Source: Dysgonomonas sp. Marseille-P4361 (lineage in GTDB: Bacteria; Bacteroidota; Bacteroidia; Bacteroidales; Dysgonomonadaceae). Taken from it: DNA of 64,000 nt. The translations under genes and the position numbers were made by a program. Shown here one piece after another: positions 54,610 to 63,731 of this stretch. Where the stretch lies: positions 1 to 64,000 of the forward strand of contig NZ_OPYL01000004.1 in the NCBI RefSeq assembly GCF_900343125.1, written 5' to 3'. The first letter of the stretch is position 1. Each line of letters opens with the position of its first letter. The notes under the pieces are model-generated. The model was not told where the DNA came from, ran no database searches, and was given only the letters and a program-made list of their open reading frames with translations.

Positions 54610-55479
54610 CTAGCTTTGTCGGGGATCGACTCCCCACATCAGCTTATTTCGCAATGTATTGTAGAAAGTATTCTCTTTTCGTTTGAGAACTTTGAGCGAA
54701 AAATCAGCTTTTTTGATGATCAGCTGTGTTCCTGTTGTGAACACATTAGAACGTCCATCCAATGATATGAGAAAGCTTTCGTTACGGCTTTCCACTTCAA
54801 GCCGTATTACAGAATCGTCTGTCACTACCAATGGGCGTGTAGTCAGACTGTGAGGTGCTACGGCAGCAATAATGAAATTAGAAGCAGTAGGTGCCATTAC
54901 CGGACCGCCTACACTCATAGCATAAGCCGTTGACCCAGTAGGTGTAGCTATTATCAATCCATCACCCTCGTACGAGGTTAGGTATTCGTCGTTTATATAG
55001 GCATGTACAGTAATCATCGAAGCTGTATCTTGCTTCAAGATGGCAACTTCGTTTAGCGCATAGTTGAAGCCTTGATAATCTTTATGTTCTGTAGATAACT
55101 GTAACTGACTGCGATGCTCTATCCTATAGTTTCGGGCAAAAATATCGGCAAATGTACTCTCAAGGTCTTGCTCACCTACATCGGCCAAAAAGCCTAACCG
55201 ACCCGCATTGATACCAAGAATAGGAATGTCTTTTTTCCCAATGGCTGAGGTTGTACGCAGAAAGGTTCCGTCACCACCGATACTGACAACCAGATCGACA
55301 TCAAATTCGTTGTCTGTAATAATTCCGGCAACAGCATATTCCAGATGAAGGGCATGCTTCAGGTATAAATAAAACTTCTCTTGCAAATAGATTTCAGCAT
55401 CATTATTCTGCAATATTTTAAAAAGTTTTTCTACCTGATCTTTCTTTTGATGTTTACTCCCAAAGATTGCTACCTTCAT
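54610..55479 (-). CDS. nadK: NAD kinase
   Basis: A 289-residue cytoplasmic enzyme that phosphorylates NAD to NADP with ATP or polyphosphate. The key motif is SIGGDGTFLRT (GGDG at residues 68-71), followed by GINAGRLGFLAD, the substrate segment ALNEVAI, YEGDGLIIATPTGSTAYAMSVGGP, and VAPHSLTTRPLVV. The length is standard. It is divergent from pdxJ; between them lie about 200 bases with promoter-like boxes on both strands. The same nadK/pdxJ neighbourhood is familiar from other Bacteroidales, as I recall. Confidence 0.95.
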   Translation of the reverse strand: MKVAIFGSKHQKKDQVEKLFKILQNNDAEIYLQEKFYLYLKHALHLEYAVAGIITDNEFDVDLVVSIGGDGTFLRTTSAIGKKDIPILGINAGRLGFLADVGEQDLESTFADIFARNYRIEHRSQLQLSTEHKDYQGFNYALNEVAILKQDTASMITVHAYINDEYLTSYEGDGLIIATPTGSTAYAMSVGGPVMAPTASNFIIAAVAPHSLTTRPLVVTDDSVIRLEVESRNESFLISLDGRSNVFTTGTQLIIKKADFSLKVLKRKENTFYNTLRNKLMWGVDPRQS

Positions 55480-55581
55480 AACGACTATTTTTCATGCGAT
55501 TGTTATCTGTTTTTTAGAACAAATAACTTCTCAGGCTGTTAATAAATCGGAACTCATACTCGCTATTTCGCCAAATCGTAT

Positions 55582-55614
55582 TACATTTGTAGCGTGTATC
55601 GTACTGCAAAGTTG
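55582..55614. promoter_or_regulatory. Candidate divergent promoter boxes for pdxJ and nadK
   Basis: On the plus strand TACATTTG (55582-55589) matches TAnnTTTG about 100 bases before pdxJ. On the minus strand CAACTTTG (55607-55614) is a one-mismatch match about 130 bases before nadK. Upstream elements are not clear for either. Confidence 0.3.
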
Positions 55615-55686
55615 CTAAAAAGTTTTAATTAAACGACGATACTCTTAAGCAATTCGTTGCAGAATGCACATTTTTAAAGGTTTTGA

Positions 55687-56421
55687 ATGACAAAGTTAAG
55701 TGTTAATATCAACAAGGTTGCAACCATACGTAATGCCCGAGGCGGAAACGTTCCGGATGTGGTACAGGTAGCCCTTGATTGTGAAAAATTTGGGGCAAAT
55801 GGAATTACAGTACACCCTCGCCCCGACGAAAGGCATATACGTTATAAGGATGTATATGATGTAAAGGCTAAGATCAGGACAGAATTTAATATCGAAGGTT
55901 ATCCGACACAAAAATTCATCGACCTGATAAAGACAATCAGACCAACACAAGTAACGCTTGTGCCTGACAAACCGGATGCAATCACCTCCAATGAGGGATG
56001 GGATACGGTAACGAACAAAGAATTTCTATCAGATCTGATAGACCAATTTCACGAACATGGTGTACGCACCTCTATCTTCGTTGGCACAGATCCTCAGATG
56101 ATAGAATATGCTGCCAAAACGGGTACTGACCGTATTGAACTATACACAGAACCATATGCCAGCGGGTATGCAAAAAACAAAGAGGCGGCAATCGCTCCCT
56201 TTGTAGAGGCGGCAAGAATGGCTAAAAAACTAGGTCTGGGTGTAAATGCAGGGCATGACCTCAGCTTAGAGAATTTGCATTATTTATATACAAATATCCC
56301 TTGGTTGGATGAGGTATCAATCGGACATGCGCTGATAAGCGATGCGCTCTACCTGGGACTAGAAAAAACAATTAAAGCATATAAAAGCTGTTTGACAGAC
56401 AGCCCCGAAATAATAGACTGA
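55687..56421 (+). CDS. pdxJ: Pyridoxine 5'-phosphate synthase
   Basis: A 244-residue TIM-barrel enzyme that condenses 3-amino-2-oxopropyl phosphate with deoxyxylulose 5-phosphate to form pyridoxine 5'-phosphate in the DXP-dependent route to vitamin B6. Visible hallmarks are [18 protein letters not shown], the catalytic [71 protein letters not shown], and [18 protein letters not shown]. The length is normal. It is followed after 7 bases by a tonB-like gene, so the two share a transcript. Confidence 0.95.
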   Translation: MTKLSVNINKVATIRNARGGNVPDVVQVALDCEKFGANGITVHPRPDERHIRYKDVYDVKAKIRTEFNIEGYPTQKFIDLIKTIRPTQVTLVPDKPDAITSNEGWDTVTNKEFLSDLIDQFHEHGVRTSIFVGTDPQMIEYAAKTGTDRIELYTEPYASGYAKNKEAAIAPFVEAARMAKKLGLGVNAGHDLSLENLHYLYTNIPWLDEVSIGHALISDALYLGLEKTIKAYKSCLTDSPEIID

Positions 56422-56428
56422 TTAGATT

Positions 56429-57292
56429 ATGGAGGAACAAAAAGACAAAATGATTGGTATGGCTGGAACGGCAGGTTTTCACTTGCTGATTATAGGTCTT
56501 TTGTTAATTTTCTATTTAGCCCCTACTCCCGAAGTTCGCCAACCCGAAGAGCTGGGCGGTGTTCCCGTTATGTTTGGCAATGTTGCCGATGCTTTCGGAG
56601 ACAACGAACCCTTTGGAAGAGGTAAGGGGGATGTAGGAGCTAAGGAAACAACTGCTCCTAATGTGGTTGAAGATCCAACTCCACTGGTAGAAAATACAAG
56701 CAAACAATCTAAGCCTGCTGTTTCGAATACGGAAACGACTCCTGCCACTCAGGACTTTGAAGAAACGGTAGCTATTAAAGAAGCAAAGAAAAAAGCTGAC
56801 GAGCAAAAACAACGTGAAGCCGAAGAACAACGCAAGAAAGCTGAGGCAGACCGAATTGCTGCTCAACAAGCAGAAAAGAAAGGTCAGATAAGTAACCAAA
56901 TGGCAGGACTGTTTGGCAACGGAGATGGCGATGGTAGCCGTGGCGAGACCACCGGCACAGGTACTCAAGGTGTACCAACAGGAAATGCGAGCCACGGGAA
57001 AACTTCCGGTATCGGGGGATGGGGTTCGTACGATCTTGGAGGACGCAGCCTTGGCAGAGGAGGTTTGATAAAACCTAGCTATACTGTAAACGACTATGGA
57101 ACTGTTGTTGTAGACATTCTGGTAAATGCAAAAGGTGATGTAGTGGAAGCTACTATCGGCAAAGGAACGAATACAGCAAATGCAACTTTACGAAGCGAAG
57201 CTCTCAGAGCCGCTAAACGGACTAAGTTTAATGAGGTTAGTGCAGTGACGAACCAAAAAGGGACAATCACTTATAAATTTAACCTGAATTAA
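56429..57292 (+). CDS. TonB-like energy transducer
   Basis: A 287-residue inner-membrane protein with one N-terminal helix (about 13-32, AGFHLLIIGLLLIFYL). A long periplasmic linker rich in Pro, Thr, Lys and Glu follows, including a coiled-coil-like stretch (KEAKKKADEQKQREAEEQRKKAEADR). The C-terminal TonB-like domain is at about 215-287 (YTVNDYGTVVVDILVNAKGDVVEATIG; ALRAAKRTKFNEV). It should pass proton-motive-force energy to outer-membrane receptors such as the SusC protein at 841, with ExbB and ExbD encoded elsewhere. The linker also has a glycine-rich stretch before the C-terminal domain (GIGGWGSYDLGGRSLGRGG). Confidence 0.85.
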   Translation: MEEQKDKMIGMAGTAGFHLLIIGLLLIFYLAPTPEVRQPEELGGVPVMFGNVADAFGDNEPFGRGKGDVGAKETTAPNVVEDPTPLVENTSKQSKPAVSNTETTPATQDFEETVAIKEAKKKADEQKQREAEEQRKKAEADRIAAQQAEKKGQISNQMAGLFGNGDGDGSRGETTGTGTQGVPTGNASHGKTSGIGGWGSYDLGGRSLGRGGLIKPSYTVNDYGTVVVDILVNAKGDVVEATIGKGTNTANATLRSEALRAAKRTKFNEVSAVTNQKGTITYKFNLN

Positions 57293-57345
57293 AGAACCTT
57301 TACTCAGCATTTAGTGTTACACTGATTTAGACAATATTACTTATA

Positions 57346-57379
57346 ATAAAAGTATATATGTCTAAATATATACTTTTAT
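57346..57379 (+). terminator. AT-rich hairpin after the tonB-like gene
   Basis: ATAAAAGTATATA (57346-57358) pairs perfectly with TATATACTTTTAT (57367-57379) across an 8-base loop, with a T-run shortly after (57389-57394). The stem is long but contains almost only A-T pairs, so its strength as a terminator is uncertain. Confidence 0.45.
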
Positions 57380-57449
57380 CAATAATCTTTTTTTATAAAA
57401 AAAGTAGTTCCTCTATCAGGATTTTAAGCACAAAGATTCTATTATTTAA

Positions 57450-57893
57450 ATGAAAAAGATCAGCCGCATATACATTTTCTTCATATTTGCCCTATCATTC
57501 ACCGCATGTAATAGCGAAAAGAATACAATTGAAGGAAATATAGGCTACCCTAGCGATTATGTACCCGAGGTTGTTGTATACTTGGAAGATGTAGAAAGTG
57601 GAGACTTTTTCAAACAAACGATAGATTTCTCGCTAGACGGAGAATCGAAGTATATATTCCAAGATATTCCTAATGGGAAATATATAATTTATGCCATCCC
57701 AACCGAACAAGATACGGAGATGCTGATCGGAGGCTATACCCATGCAGTCCCTTGCGGATTGACTGCAGAGTGCATTAATCATGACTACCTGCACTTGGAA
57801 GTAAAGAATGGAACACACCTCCAGAATATCAATATATATGATTGGTTTGCCGGAGGAGTCGCTATTGACAGAATGTTGAAAGAGCATTCATAG
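57450..57893 (+). CDS. Small lipoprotein with a transthyretin-like domain (tentative)
   Basis: A 147-residue protein with a lipoprotein signal (Cys20 in FTACNSEKN). The mature part (IEGNIGYPSDYVPEVVVYLEDVESG, YIFQDIPNGKYIIYAIPTE) follows the pattern of small transthyretin/CnaB-like beta-sandwiches found in Bacteroidota lipoproteins: an opening strand, a middle strand with F-x-D-I-P-x-G-K-Y, and a closing strand. The role is unknown. It lies 40 bases before the DJ-1-like gene on the same strand, and the two may be co-transcribed. Confidence 0.6.
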   Translation: MKKISRIYIFFIFALSFTACNSEKNTIEGNIGYPSDYVPEVVVYLEDVESGDFFKQTIDFSLDGESKYIFQDIPNGKYIIYAIPTEQDTEMLIGGYTHAVPCGLTAECINHDYLHLEVKNGTHLQNINIYDWFAGGVAIDRMLKEHS

Positions 57894-57933
57894 ACAATGA
57901 TATAATACGTTAAATCTCAAAATAAATATAAAC

Positions 57934-58476
57934 ATGAAAACTGTATTTGTATTTCTTACAACCGGATTTGAAGAGATTGAAGCCCTTGGAACGATCGATG
58001 TACTTCGTCGTGCCGAGCTAGAAGTAAAATCGGTATCGCTAACCGATAGCAAACAAGTAATAGCTAGCCATTTAGTTCCTGTTACTGCCGACTTAATGTT
58101 CGATCAGGTAGATTTCAACCAAGCTCAGATGCTAGTTATCCCTGGAGGAACTACGAAGTTTAACGATCACGAAAACATGAAAAAAGAAGTTCTTGCCTTT
58201 GCCAACAAGGGAGAGAAAGTTGCAGCTATCTGTGCTTCTCCGATGGTATTAGGAGGTCTGGGACTACTTAAAGGAAAGAGAGCAACTTGCTATCCGGGAT
58301 TTGAAAAATACCTGGAAGGCGCAATTCTGGAGACAGACAAAGCAGTAGTTATAGACGGAAACATTACTACAGGACGTGGTCCCGGACTTACTATCGACTT
58401 TGCCCTTAGCCTAGTAGAACAACTAGCCGGCAAAGAAAAACGCGATGCCGTTGCCGCCGGATTATTAGTAAAATAA
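57934..58476 (+). CDS. DJ-1/PfpI-family protein (YajL-like)
   Basis: A 180-residue cytoplasmic protein of the DJ-1 superfamily. Glu14 or Glu15 in TTGFEEIEA and Cys100 in VAAICASPMVLG form the conserved oxidation-sensitive pair; a histidine follows after the usual spacing only loosely. RATCYPGFEKYL and VIDGNITTGRGPGLTIDFALSLVEQL are also family hallmarks. Members act as glyoxalases or deglycases, or as redox-sensitive chaperones; which of these applies is not decided. It is preceded by a lipoprotein gene and followed by a terminator-like stem. Confidence 0.9.
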   Translation: MKTVFVFLTTGFEEIEALGTIDVLRRAELEVKSVSLTDSKQVIASHLVPVTADLMFDQVDFNQAQMLVIPGGTTKFNDHENMKKEVLAFANKGEKVAAICASPMVLGGLGLLKGKRATCYPGFEKYLEGAILETDKAVVIDGNITTGRGPGLTIDFALSLVEQLAGKEKRDAVAAGLLVK

Positions 58477-58481
58477 AAGTG

Positions 58482-58508
58482 AATGATGAGGTTACGACCT
58501 CATCATTT
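58482..58508 (+). terminator. Terminator-like hairpin after the DJ-1 gene
   Basis: AATGATGAGGT (58482-58492) pairs perfectly with ACCTCATCATT (58497-58507) across a 4-base loop, followed by TCTAC. It lies directly behind the stop codon, but the T-tract is weak. Confidence 0.5.
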
Positions 58509-58549
58509 CTACTATAAACATAAAATCAATTATTAATTTAAACTATAAA

Positions 58550-59221
58550 ATGGAGTTTTTACAAGAAGTTTGGACGTTCCTCATTCAGTTATTGACTGAA
58601 ACAGAAACTACATTAGACACACTCGTTACAGACTATGGTCTTTGGATTTATGCCATCCTATTTCTTATTATCTTTTGCGAAACTGGATTGGTTGTCACCC
58701 CTTTTCTTCCGGGCGATTCGCTTTTGTTTTTAGCCGGAACCATTGCACATCGAGCAACAAATGATATGAATATCGTTGTCTTGATGCTGATTCTTATTGT
58801 TGCTGCCGTATTGGGCGATGCAGTAAACTATACTATCGGACGGTTCTTTGGAGAAAAATTATTCAGTAACCCCAACTCTAAGATATTCAAACAAAGCTAT
58901 CTGGAGAAGACAAATCAGTTTTACGACAAACATGGAGGCAAAACAATTATCCTTGCGCGCTTCGTACCAATAGTGCGTACATTTGCTCCGTTTGTAGCCG
59001 GAATGGGTAAAATGTGTTACAAACGTTTTGCTTCTTTCAACATCATCGGAGGCATTGCCTGGATATGCATTTTCTGTATGTTAGGATATTTTGTAGGAGG
59101 ATTATCAATTATCCAAAACAATCTTAAGCTTGTAGTTGTTCTTATAGTAATTATTTCGGTAATGCCTGGTGTATACGAAGTAATGAAAGCTAAATTGCAA
59201 GCAAAAAAAGCTTCTAACTAA
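58550..59221 (+). CDS. DedA-family membrane protein
   Basis: A 223-residue inner-membrane protein of the DedA/SNARE-associated family, thought to move phospholipids or undecaprenyl phosphate between leaflets. Signatures are the [24 protein letters not shown] segment, the second re-entrant region with [27 protein letters not shown] and the late glycine-rich helix ([22 protein letters not shown]). The catalytic-type arginines in R-F-x-P-x-x-R are present. It has about five hydrophobic segments and a basic C terminus ([11 protein letters not shown]). Confidence 0.92.
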   Translation: MEFLQEVWTFLIQLLTETETTLDTLVTDYGLWIYAILFLIIFCETGLVVTPFLPGDSLLFLAGTIAHRATNDMNIVVLMLILIVAAVLGDAVNYTIGRFFGEKLFSNPNSKIFKQSYLEKTNQFYDKHGGKTIILARFVPIVRTFAPFVAGMGKMCYKRFASFNIIGGIAWICIFCMLGYFVGGLSIIQNNLKLVVVLIVIISVMPGVYEVMKAKLQAKKASN

Positions 59222-59266
59222 AAGAAATCTAAATAAAAGGTATTTCATTATACCTAAAAATCTATT

Positions 59267-59311
59267 ACCACTGACACTAATTCGGCTAGCCGAAGGTGAA
59301 GGTGGTTTTTT
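59267..59311 (+). terminator. Terminator between dedA and the NADH dehydrogenase gene
   Basis: ACCAC (59267-59271) pairs with GTGGT (59302-59306) around a 14-base palindrome TTCGGCTAGCCGAA (59281-59294). It is followed by a T-run (TTTTTTATTT). Confidence 0.5.
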
Positions 59312-59341
59312 ATTTAACAAAAATATAAATTACTGTTTCAC

Positions 59342-60649
59342 ATGAGTTACATTGCAAATATTCCTGATGCAGGCGACAAAAAACGATTGGTAATCATAGG
59401 TGGCGGGTTTGCCGGACTGGAACTGGCTAAGAAAATAAATAAAAAACATTATCAGGTAGTACTTATCGATAAGAACAACTACTATCAGTTCCAACCCTTA
59501 TTTTATCAGGTGGCTACCGGAGGATTAGAGCCTAGCTCTATCTCCTATCCTCACCGCAAGGGGTTTCAGAAAGAGAAAAATGTGCACTTCAGAATGTGCA
59601 TTGCCGAAAATGTTGATGCAGCAAACAAGACAGTAAAAACAGATATTGGCGAAATTAAGTACGATTATCTTGCCATCTCTACAGGATGTGGAACTAACTA
59701 CTTCGGAAACGATAAGCAACTGAAAGAGACTACTTATGCCTTGAAGTCTGTTTCTGAATCGCTACTCATGAGAAACAGAATCCTGCTAAGCTTTGAGCAA
59801 GCACTGAGTGCTGAAACCGAAGAGGAATTGAAAGAAATACTGACTTTCGTCATTGTAGGTGGAGGTGCTACGGGTGTTGAGTTAGCAGGAGCTTTGGCCG
59901 ATATGCGAAAATCAATTCTTCCAAAAGATTATCCGGAGATAGACTTCTCTAAGATGGAGATTCACTTGGTAGACGCTTCGCCTCGTTTGCTATTTGCCAT
60001 GTCGGAAGATGCTTCGGCAGGAGCTGCCGAAACGCTGACCAAGCGTGGTGTAATTATTCATCAGGAAGTATTCGTAAAATCGTACGAGAAACCCTATGTG
60101 GAAGTAAGTTCGGGCGACCAGCTTCGTTCCCGCAACGTATTTTGGGTAGCCGGAGTAAAACCGAACAGTCTTGCCGGATTGGACGAATCGGCTTACAATC
60201 GTGGACGCTTGGTTGTAAATGAATACAATCAGGTAGAAGGGTACAAAGATATATTCTCTATAGGCGATACAGCGTTGCTTATTTCCGAATCGAGTCCGAA
60301 AGGTCACCCGCAAGTAGCGCAAGTAGCTTTGCAAATGGCTAAACGATTGGCTAAAAACCTAAACAACGAAGCCGAAAATAAAGAGTGGGAGAAGTTTGTT
60401 TACAGCGACAGAGGTTCTCTCGCCACAATAGGACGCAATGCTGCCGTTGCCGACCTTGGTAAGTTCCGCTTTGGAGGATGGTTTGCATGGTGGTTGTGGC
60501 TATGGGTACACATTTTATCCATCGTGGGTATGCGAAACAGAGTTTCGGTATTTATAGACTGGGTATGGAATTATCTAAACTACGACGTATCGCTCCGACT
60601 ATTTATTCGTCCTAAATACAATAAAATGTATCGTGAGAGCGAAACTTGA
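59342..60649 (+). CDS. Type II NADH dehydrogenase (NAD(P)/FAD-dependent oxidoreductase)
   Basis: A 435-residue peripheral or weakly membrane-bound flavoprotein that moves electrons from NADH to quinone without pumping protons. The FAD-binding GxGxxG is VIIGGGFAGLE near the N terminus. NYYQFQPLFYQVATGGLEPSSISYPHR is typical of the Bacteroidota Ndh-like group. The NADH-binding motif is FVIVGGGATGVELAGAL, and the FAD loop is IFSIGDTALL. The C terminus has amphipathic or hydrophobic segments (WFAWWLWLWVHILSIVG) that anchor it to the membrane. It is a single gene with a terminator on each side. Confidence 0.92.
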   Translation: MSYIANIPDAGDKKRLVIIGGGFAGLELAKKINKKHYQVVLIDKNNYYQFQPLFYQVATGGLEPSSISYPHRKGFQKEKNVHFRMCIAENVDAANKTVKTDIGEIKYDYLAISTGCGTNYFGNDKQLKETTYALKSVSESLLMRNRILLSFEQALSAETEEELKEILTFVIVGGGATGVELAGALADMRKSILPKDYPEIDFSKMEIHLVDASPRLLFAMSEDASAGAAETLTKRGVIIHQEVFVKSYEKPYVEVSSGDQLRSRNVFWVAGVKPNSLAGLDESAYNRGRLVVNEYNQVEGYKDIFSIGDTALLISESSPKGHPQVAQVALQMAKRLAKNLNNEAENKEWEKFVYSDRGSLATIGRNAAVADLGKFRFGGWFAWWLWLWVHILSIVGMRNRVSVFIDWVWNYLNYDVSLRLFIRPKYNKMYRESET

Positions 60650-60665
60650 TAATATAGAATATCTA

Positions 60666-60712
60666 AAAACAAAGATCCCCTCGATAGACTGACTATTGAG
60701 GGGATTTGTTTT
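60666..60712 (+). terminator. Terminator after the NADH dehydrogenase gene
   Basis: ATCCCCTCGATAG (60675-60687) pairs with CTATTGAGGGGAT (60693-60705; one G-T type pair), flanked by AAACAAAG before and TTGTTTT after. Confidence 0.7.
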
Positions 60713-60772
60713 ATGTTAGGCTTGCTCTTCTACTCTTTCTGTAGAATATTGTTCGTCTAACCTATTCATATA

Positions 60773-61678
60773 TTACTTGTGTAAAATCAGACTTAGAACA
60801 AATAGTCCTACTATTATTAACGTTGTTACAATAATAACATAAAACCAATTTCTTTTACGAGAAGTAACCTCTCTGGAGTTACTTTTTTCTATCTGATAAT
60901 ATCTAATAAAAGAGATAATGAATATTGCCAATATAGTGTAACTACCTAAATAACTCAAAGCTGTATAGATGTCCATATATTCTACCAATGTGTAAGAGTA
61001 AGTAGAGGCAGGAGAAAGCAACCAACCCTCTAGAAGAACTGCCAAAGGAATTACAAACAGATACAGCCCTCTTATCAGAGGTTTTTTCCGTATTATAAGG
61101 AAGAATAAATAAATATACAGGGCAAATAACAAGACTGCCAACAAACAGATAGAATAAACGGGCAAAGGCACAGACTTACACAAGAATAATATACATATAC
61201 TTATAATATCTAAAACGGCTGAAATCAGAGGAATTAATGCCATCCCGTAATAAATATACTGCGGATTGAGTTCTTCATCCACACCTCTCATATTTCGACC
61301 TTGTTTATTGAGCTTATAGGCAAAATAAGCAAAACAGAAACTATAAACAACTGAGATTGTTTCACTATATTCCGAAGCAAATGACAGAAAATGTTCCTCT
61401 TCCGGCACGAAAATAGCCAAGAGAATAGGAAGGTATTGTACTATCATCAATACAGCGAAAAACCATAATTTAATATCCGGGTACGATTTTATGCGCCAAA
61501 ATACAACATAGAGAGTTAGAACATAGATAACCAGAGAAGTTATAGATACAAAAATCGGGTATTGAGGTAAAACTGCAAGAGAGACAAAATAGGTTGATAA
61601 AGAAACTAATAGCTGAGAAATAATGCTTATACAATAAGCTAAAGCTACACCATGATAAATATCTTTTTCTTTTTCCAT
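60773..61678 (-). CDS. Multi-pass membrane protein of unknown function
   Basis: A 301-residue integral membrane protein starting at the ATG at 61678 (MEKEKDIYHG). About eight hydrophobic helices are visible (for example YCISIISQLLVSLSTYFV, SITSLVIYVLTLYVVFW, LFVIPLAVLLEGWLL, YVIIVTTLIIVGLFVLSLIL). The N- and C-terminal tails are charged and probably cytoplasmic. No motif of a known transporter or enzyme is seen. It lies 32 bases downstream of the AlkD-like gene on the same strand; the shared transcript is likely but the roles seem unrelated. Confidence 0.65.
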   Translation of the reverse strand: MEKEKDIYHGVALAYCISIISQLLVSLSTYFVSLAVLPQYPIFVSITSLVIYVLTLYVVFWRIKSYPDIKLWFFAVLMIVQYLPILLAIFVPEEEHFLSFASEYSETISVVYSFCFAYFAYKLNKQGRNMRGVDEELNPQYIYYGMALIPLISAVLDIISICILFLCKSVPLPVYSICLLAVLLFALYIYLFFLIIRKKPLIRGLYLFVIPLAVLLEGWLLSPASTYSYTLVEYMDIYTALSYLGSYTILAIFIISFIRYYQIEKSNSREVTSRKRNWFYVIIVTTLIIVGLFVLSLILHK

Positions 61679-61710
61679 ATCCAATATATCCTGATTATTC
61701 TTTTATTCTT

Positions 61711-62418
61711 TTATTTTTTCATTGCTTCTACTCTCAACTCCTTAGGCATCTTTTCGATTGCATAGCGAAGCGAAGTACGTGGCATAACGTCTTTTTTAGA
61801 TAGTACATAATCGAAAACCTCTTTTTGGCAATACTCGCTGGCAGCTTTCAGCATCCATCCGTAACCTTTCTGAACCATATCATCACCGTCCAGCAGCAAA
61901 GTATCTGCAATTTCGAATATATCTTTCAAGAACAATCCTCTGCGTGCGGGGATGATCAATGTAACGGCAGCAGCACGTTTCACCCAGCGATTGTCCGAAG
62001 TCGCCCACTCTTTAAGTCTGGAGATATGCTCCGGATACATTTCTACAAGTGTTCCTATGGTGTGATTGCAAAGCGTATCGCACGATGCCCAATTAGACAC
62101 ATATTGTTTAACCCAATGGTCGAACGTTTCAATATCATCGGAAGTATATTTAGACCGGAGCGAATAAGACCATTCGCACGCAACGCCTATTTCTTCATTG
62201 TAGCCTGACTTCCAAAACTCTTCGCAAAGCTGGAATATCTCCGCTTTTGACAGGTGTTTTATTTCTTTATAATAAGTTTTGCTGATTTTGCGTACATCGC
62301 CACTTTTTACTCCATGAAGTTTTATTTCTTCCTTGAAGAAACGCTGTCCCGAAAGTCGTGTCTTTTCATCGGCAATATCTATCAGAGCCTGACGAACCCT
62401 AAGTGTTACATCATTCAT
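61711..62418 (-). CDS. DNA alkylation repair protein (AlkD-like HEAT-repeat)
   Basis: A 235-residue protein of the AlkC/AlkD glycosylase-like superfamily, built wholly of HEAT-type helical repeats. Characteristic parts are the N-terminal RFFKEEIKLHGVKSGDVRKISK, the mid-region CEWSYSLRSKY, the catalytic-type NWASCDTLCNHTIG (Trp/Asp pair), and DNRWVKRAAAVTLIIPARRG with the conserved arginines. Such proteins remove positively charged alkylated bases without flipping them. It lies 22 bases downstream of the permease gene on the same strand. Confidence 0.88.
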   Translation of the reverse strand: MNDVTLRVRQALIDIADEKTRLSGQRFFKEEIKLHGVKSGDVRKISKTYYKEIKHLSKAEIFQLCEEFWKSGYNEEIGVACEWSYSLRSKYTSDDIETFDHWVKQYVSNWASCDTLCNHTIGTLVEMYPEHISRLKEWATSDNRWVKRAAAVTLIIPARRGLFLKDIFEIADTLLLDGDDMVQKGYGWMLKAASEYCQKEVFDYVLSKKDVMPRTSLRYAIEKMPKELRVEAMKK

Positions 62419-62440
62419 ACGTATTTATTTAAGAGTTTAC

Positions 62441-63694
62441 TTACTCGAAACGGAATGCTTTCACCGGCGAAATCTTTGCTATCAGATAAGATGGGCCTAC
62501 CATTGCTAACACCGACAATATCAATGTAGCAAGGTTTATCAGCAAAATGTAAAACAAGTTTATATCTACCGGCATTTCGGATACATAATAGGTATTGGGA
62601 TCAAGTTTTATGAGTCCAAACTTATCTTGTATCAACATTATGCCGAAAGCGATAATATTGCCCCACAGCATTCCTTTGACGATAAGGAAAGAGGCTACAT
62701 ACAGGAACACCTTACGGATATTATAATCGCGGGCGCCCAATGTTTTCAGCATACCAATCATATTGGTACGTTCGAGAATAATAATCAACAGTCCCGATAT
62801 CATCGTAAAGACAGATATAGCAAATATCAGCACCATGATAACAACCACGTTCATATCCAACAATTCGAGCCAGTTGAATATCATTGGATTTAATTCTTTG
62901 ATAGAGCGTGTCAAAAATGTATTCTCTTTTCTATCGCGATATACGATCATCTCGGGAAATACCTTTTCAACCATCTGATCGAGTTGGTCGTAATTATCAA
63001 CAAGCAATTCGATTCCGCTCACCTCATCTTCGTCCCACTGATTCAATCTGCGCACATGACGTACATCGGCAAGTATAAACAGTTTGTCGTAGTCTTCGAA
63101 GTTGGTATTATAAATACCCGTTATTTTCAGCTTGCGGACAGGAATACGATTAGCATCTTCGACAAAGTAGACCAGTATATCGTCATGCAATTTCAGGTTC
63201 AGTTTATCGGCAATATATTTAGAGATAACAGTCTCATTGACTGTTGACGTATCGCTCAGATTGAGAACAGAGCCTTCGATCAGGTTGTGTTTAAAGAAGT
63301 CCCAGTCGTAATCCGTACCAACGCCTTTCATCACAATTCCCTGAAAAGCTTCGTCGGTCTTTATTATCCCCGGTTTAGTCGAAAAAGTCTGAACATGCTT
63401 TACACCTTCAAGACCTTGCAAGCCTTCTTTCAGTTCTTCATCTACGCATACAGGAATTGTTTCGTAAGAGTTGTTGTTTGCCAGATTGGTTATCTGAATA
63501 TGCGAACCAAAGCCAATAACCTTGTTGCGTACCTCTGTCTTGAAACCCACTACGATAGAAAGCGCCAATATCATGGCAGCCACACCGATAGCAATACCTG
63601 CTATGGCAATCTTAATGGCCGGAGTAGAAGCACGCTTCTCCCCTTTGTTCTGACTAGAGTGAATGCGTTTGGCTATAAATAGTTCTAAATTCAT
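62441..63694 (-). CDS. LolC/E-like lipoprotein-releasing permease (FtsX family)
   Basis: A 417-residue inner-membrane permease of the MacB/FtsX superfamily. It has one N-terminal helix (IKIAIAGIAIGVAAMILALSIVVGFKTEVRNKVIGFGSHI), a periplasmic domain of about 220 residues, and three more helices at the C-terminal end with VVIMVLIFAISVFTMISGLLIIILERTNMIGMLKTLGARD. In the LolCDE system such a subunit helps extract lipoproteins from the inner membrane. The ATPase is not in view. The first gene of a likely three-gene run with the AlkD-like and membrane protein genes, it starts just after the ruvB stop. Confidence 0.88.
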   Translation of the reverse strand: MNLELFIAKRIHSSQNKGEKRASTPAIKIAIAGIAIGVAAMILALSIVVGFKTEVRNKVIGFGSHIQITNLANNNSYETIPVCVDEELKEGLQGLEGVKHVQTFSTKPGIIKTDEAFQGIVMKGVGTDYDWDFFKHNLIEGSVLNLSDTSTVNETVISKYIADKLNLKLHDDILVYFVEDANRIPVRKLKITGIYNTNFEDYDKLFILADVRHVRRLNQWDEDEVSGIELLVDNYDQLDQMVEKVFPEMIVYRDRKENTFLTRSIKELNPMIFNWLELLDMNVVVIMVLIFAISVFTMISGLLIIILERTNMIGMLKTLGARDYNIRKVFLYVASFLIVKGMLWGNIIAFGIMLIQDKFGLIKLDPNTYYVSEMPVDINLFYILLINLATLILSVLAMVGPSYLIAKISPVKAFRFE

Positions 63695-63731
63695 ATGTAG
63701 CGTTTAGTTGTTAACCCTTGGCTATCGGTTC

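Noticed and set aside
59281-59294. 14-base perfect palindrome TTCGGCTAGCCGAA as a possible operator
   Set aside because: It sits in the loop part of a larger hairpin followed by a T-run after dedA, so a terminator is the simpler explanation.
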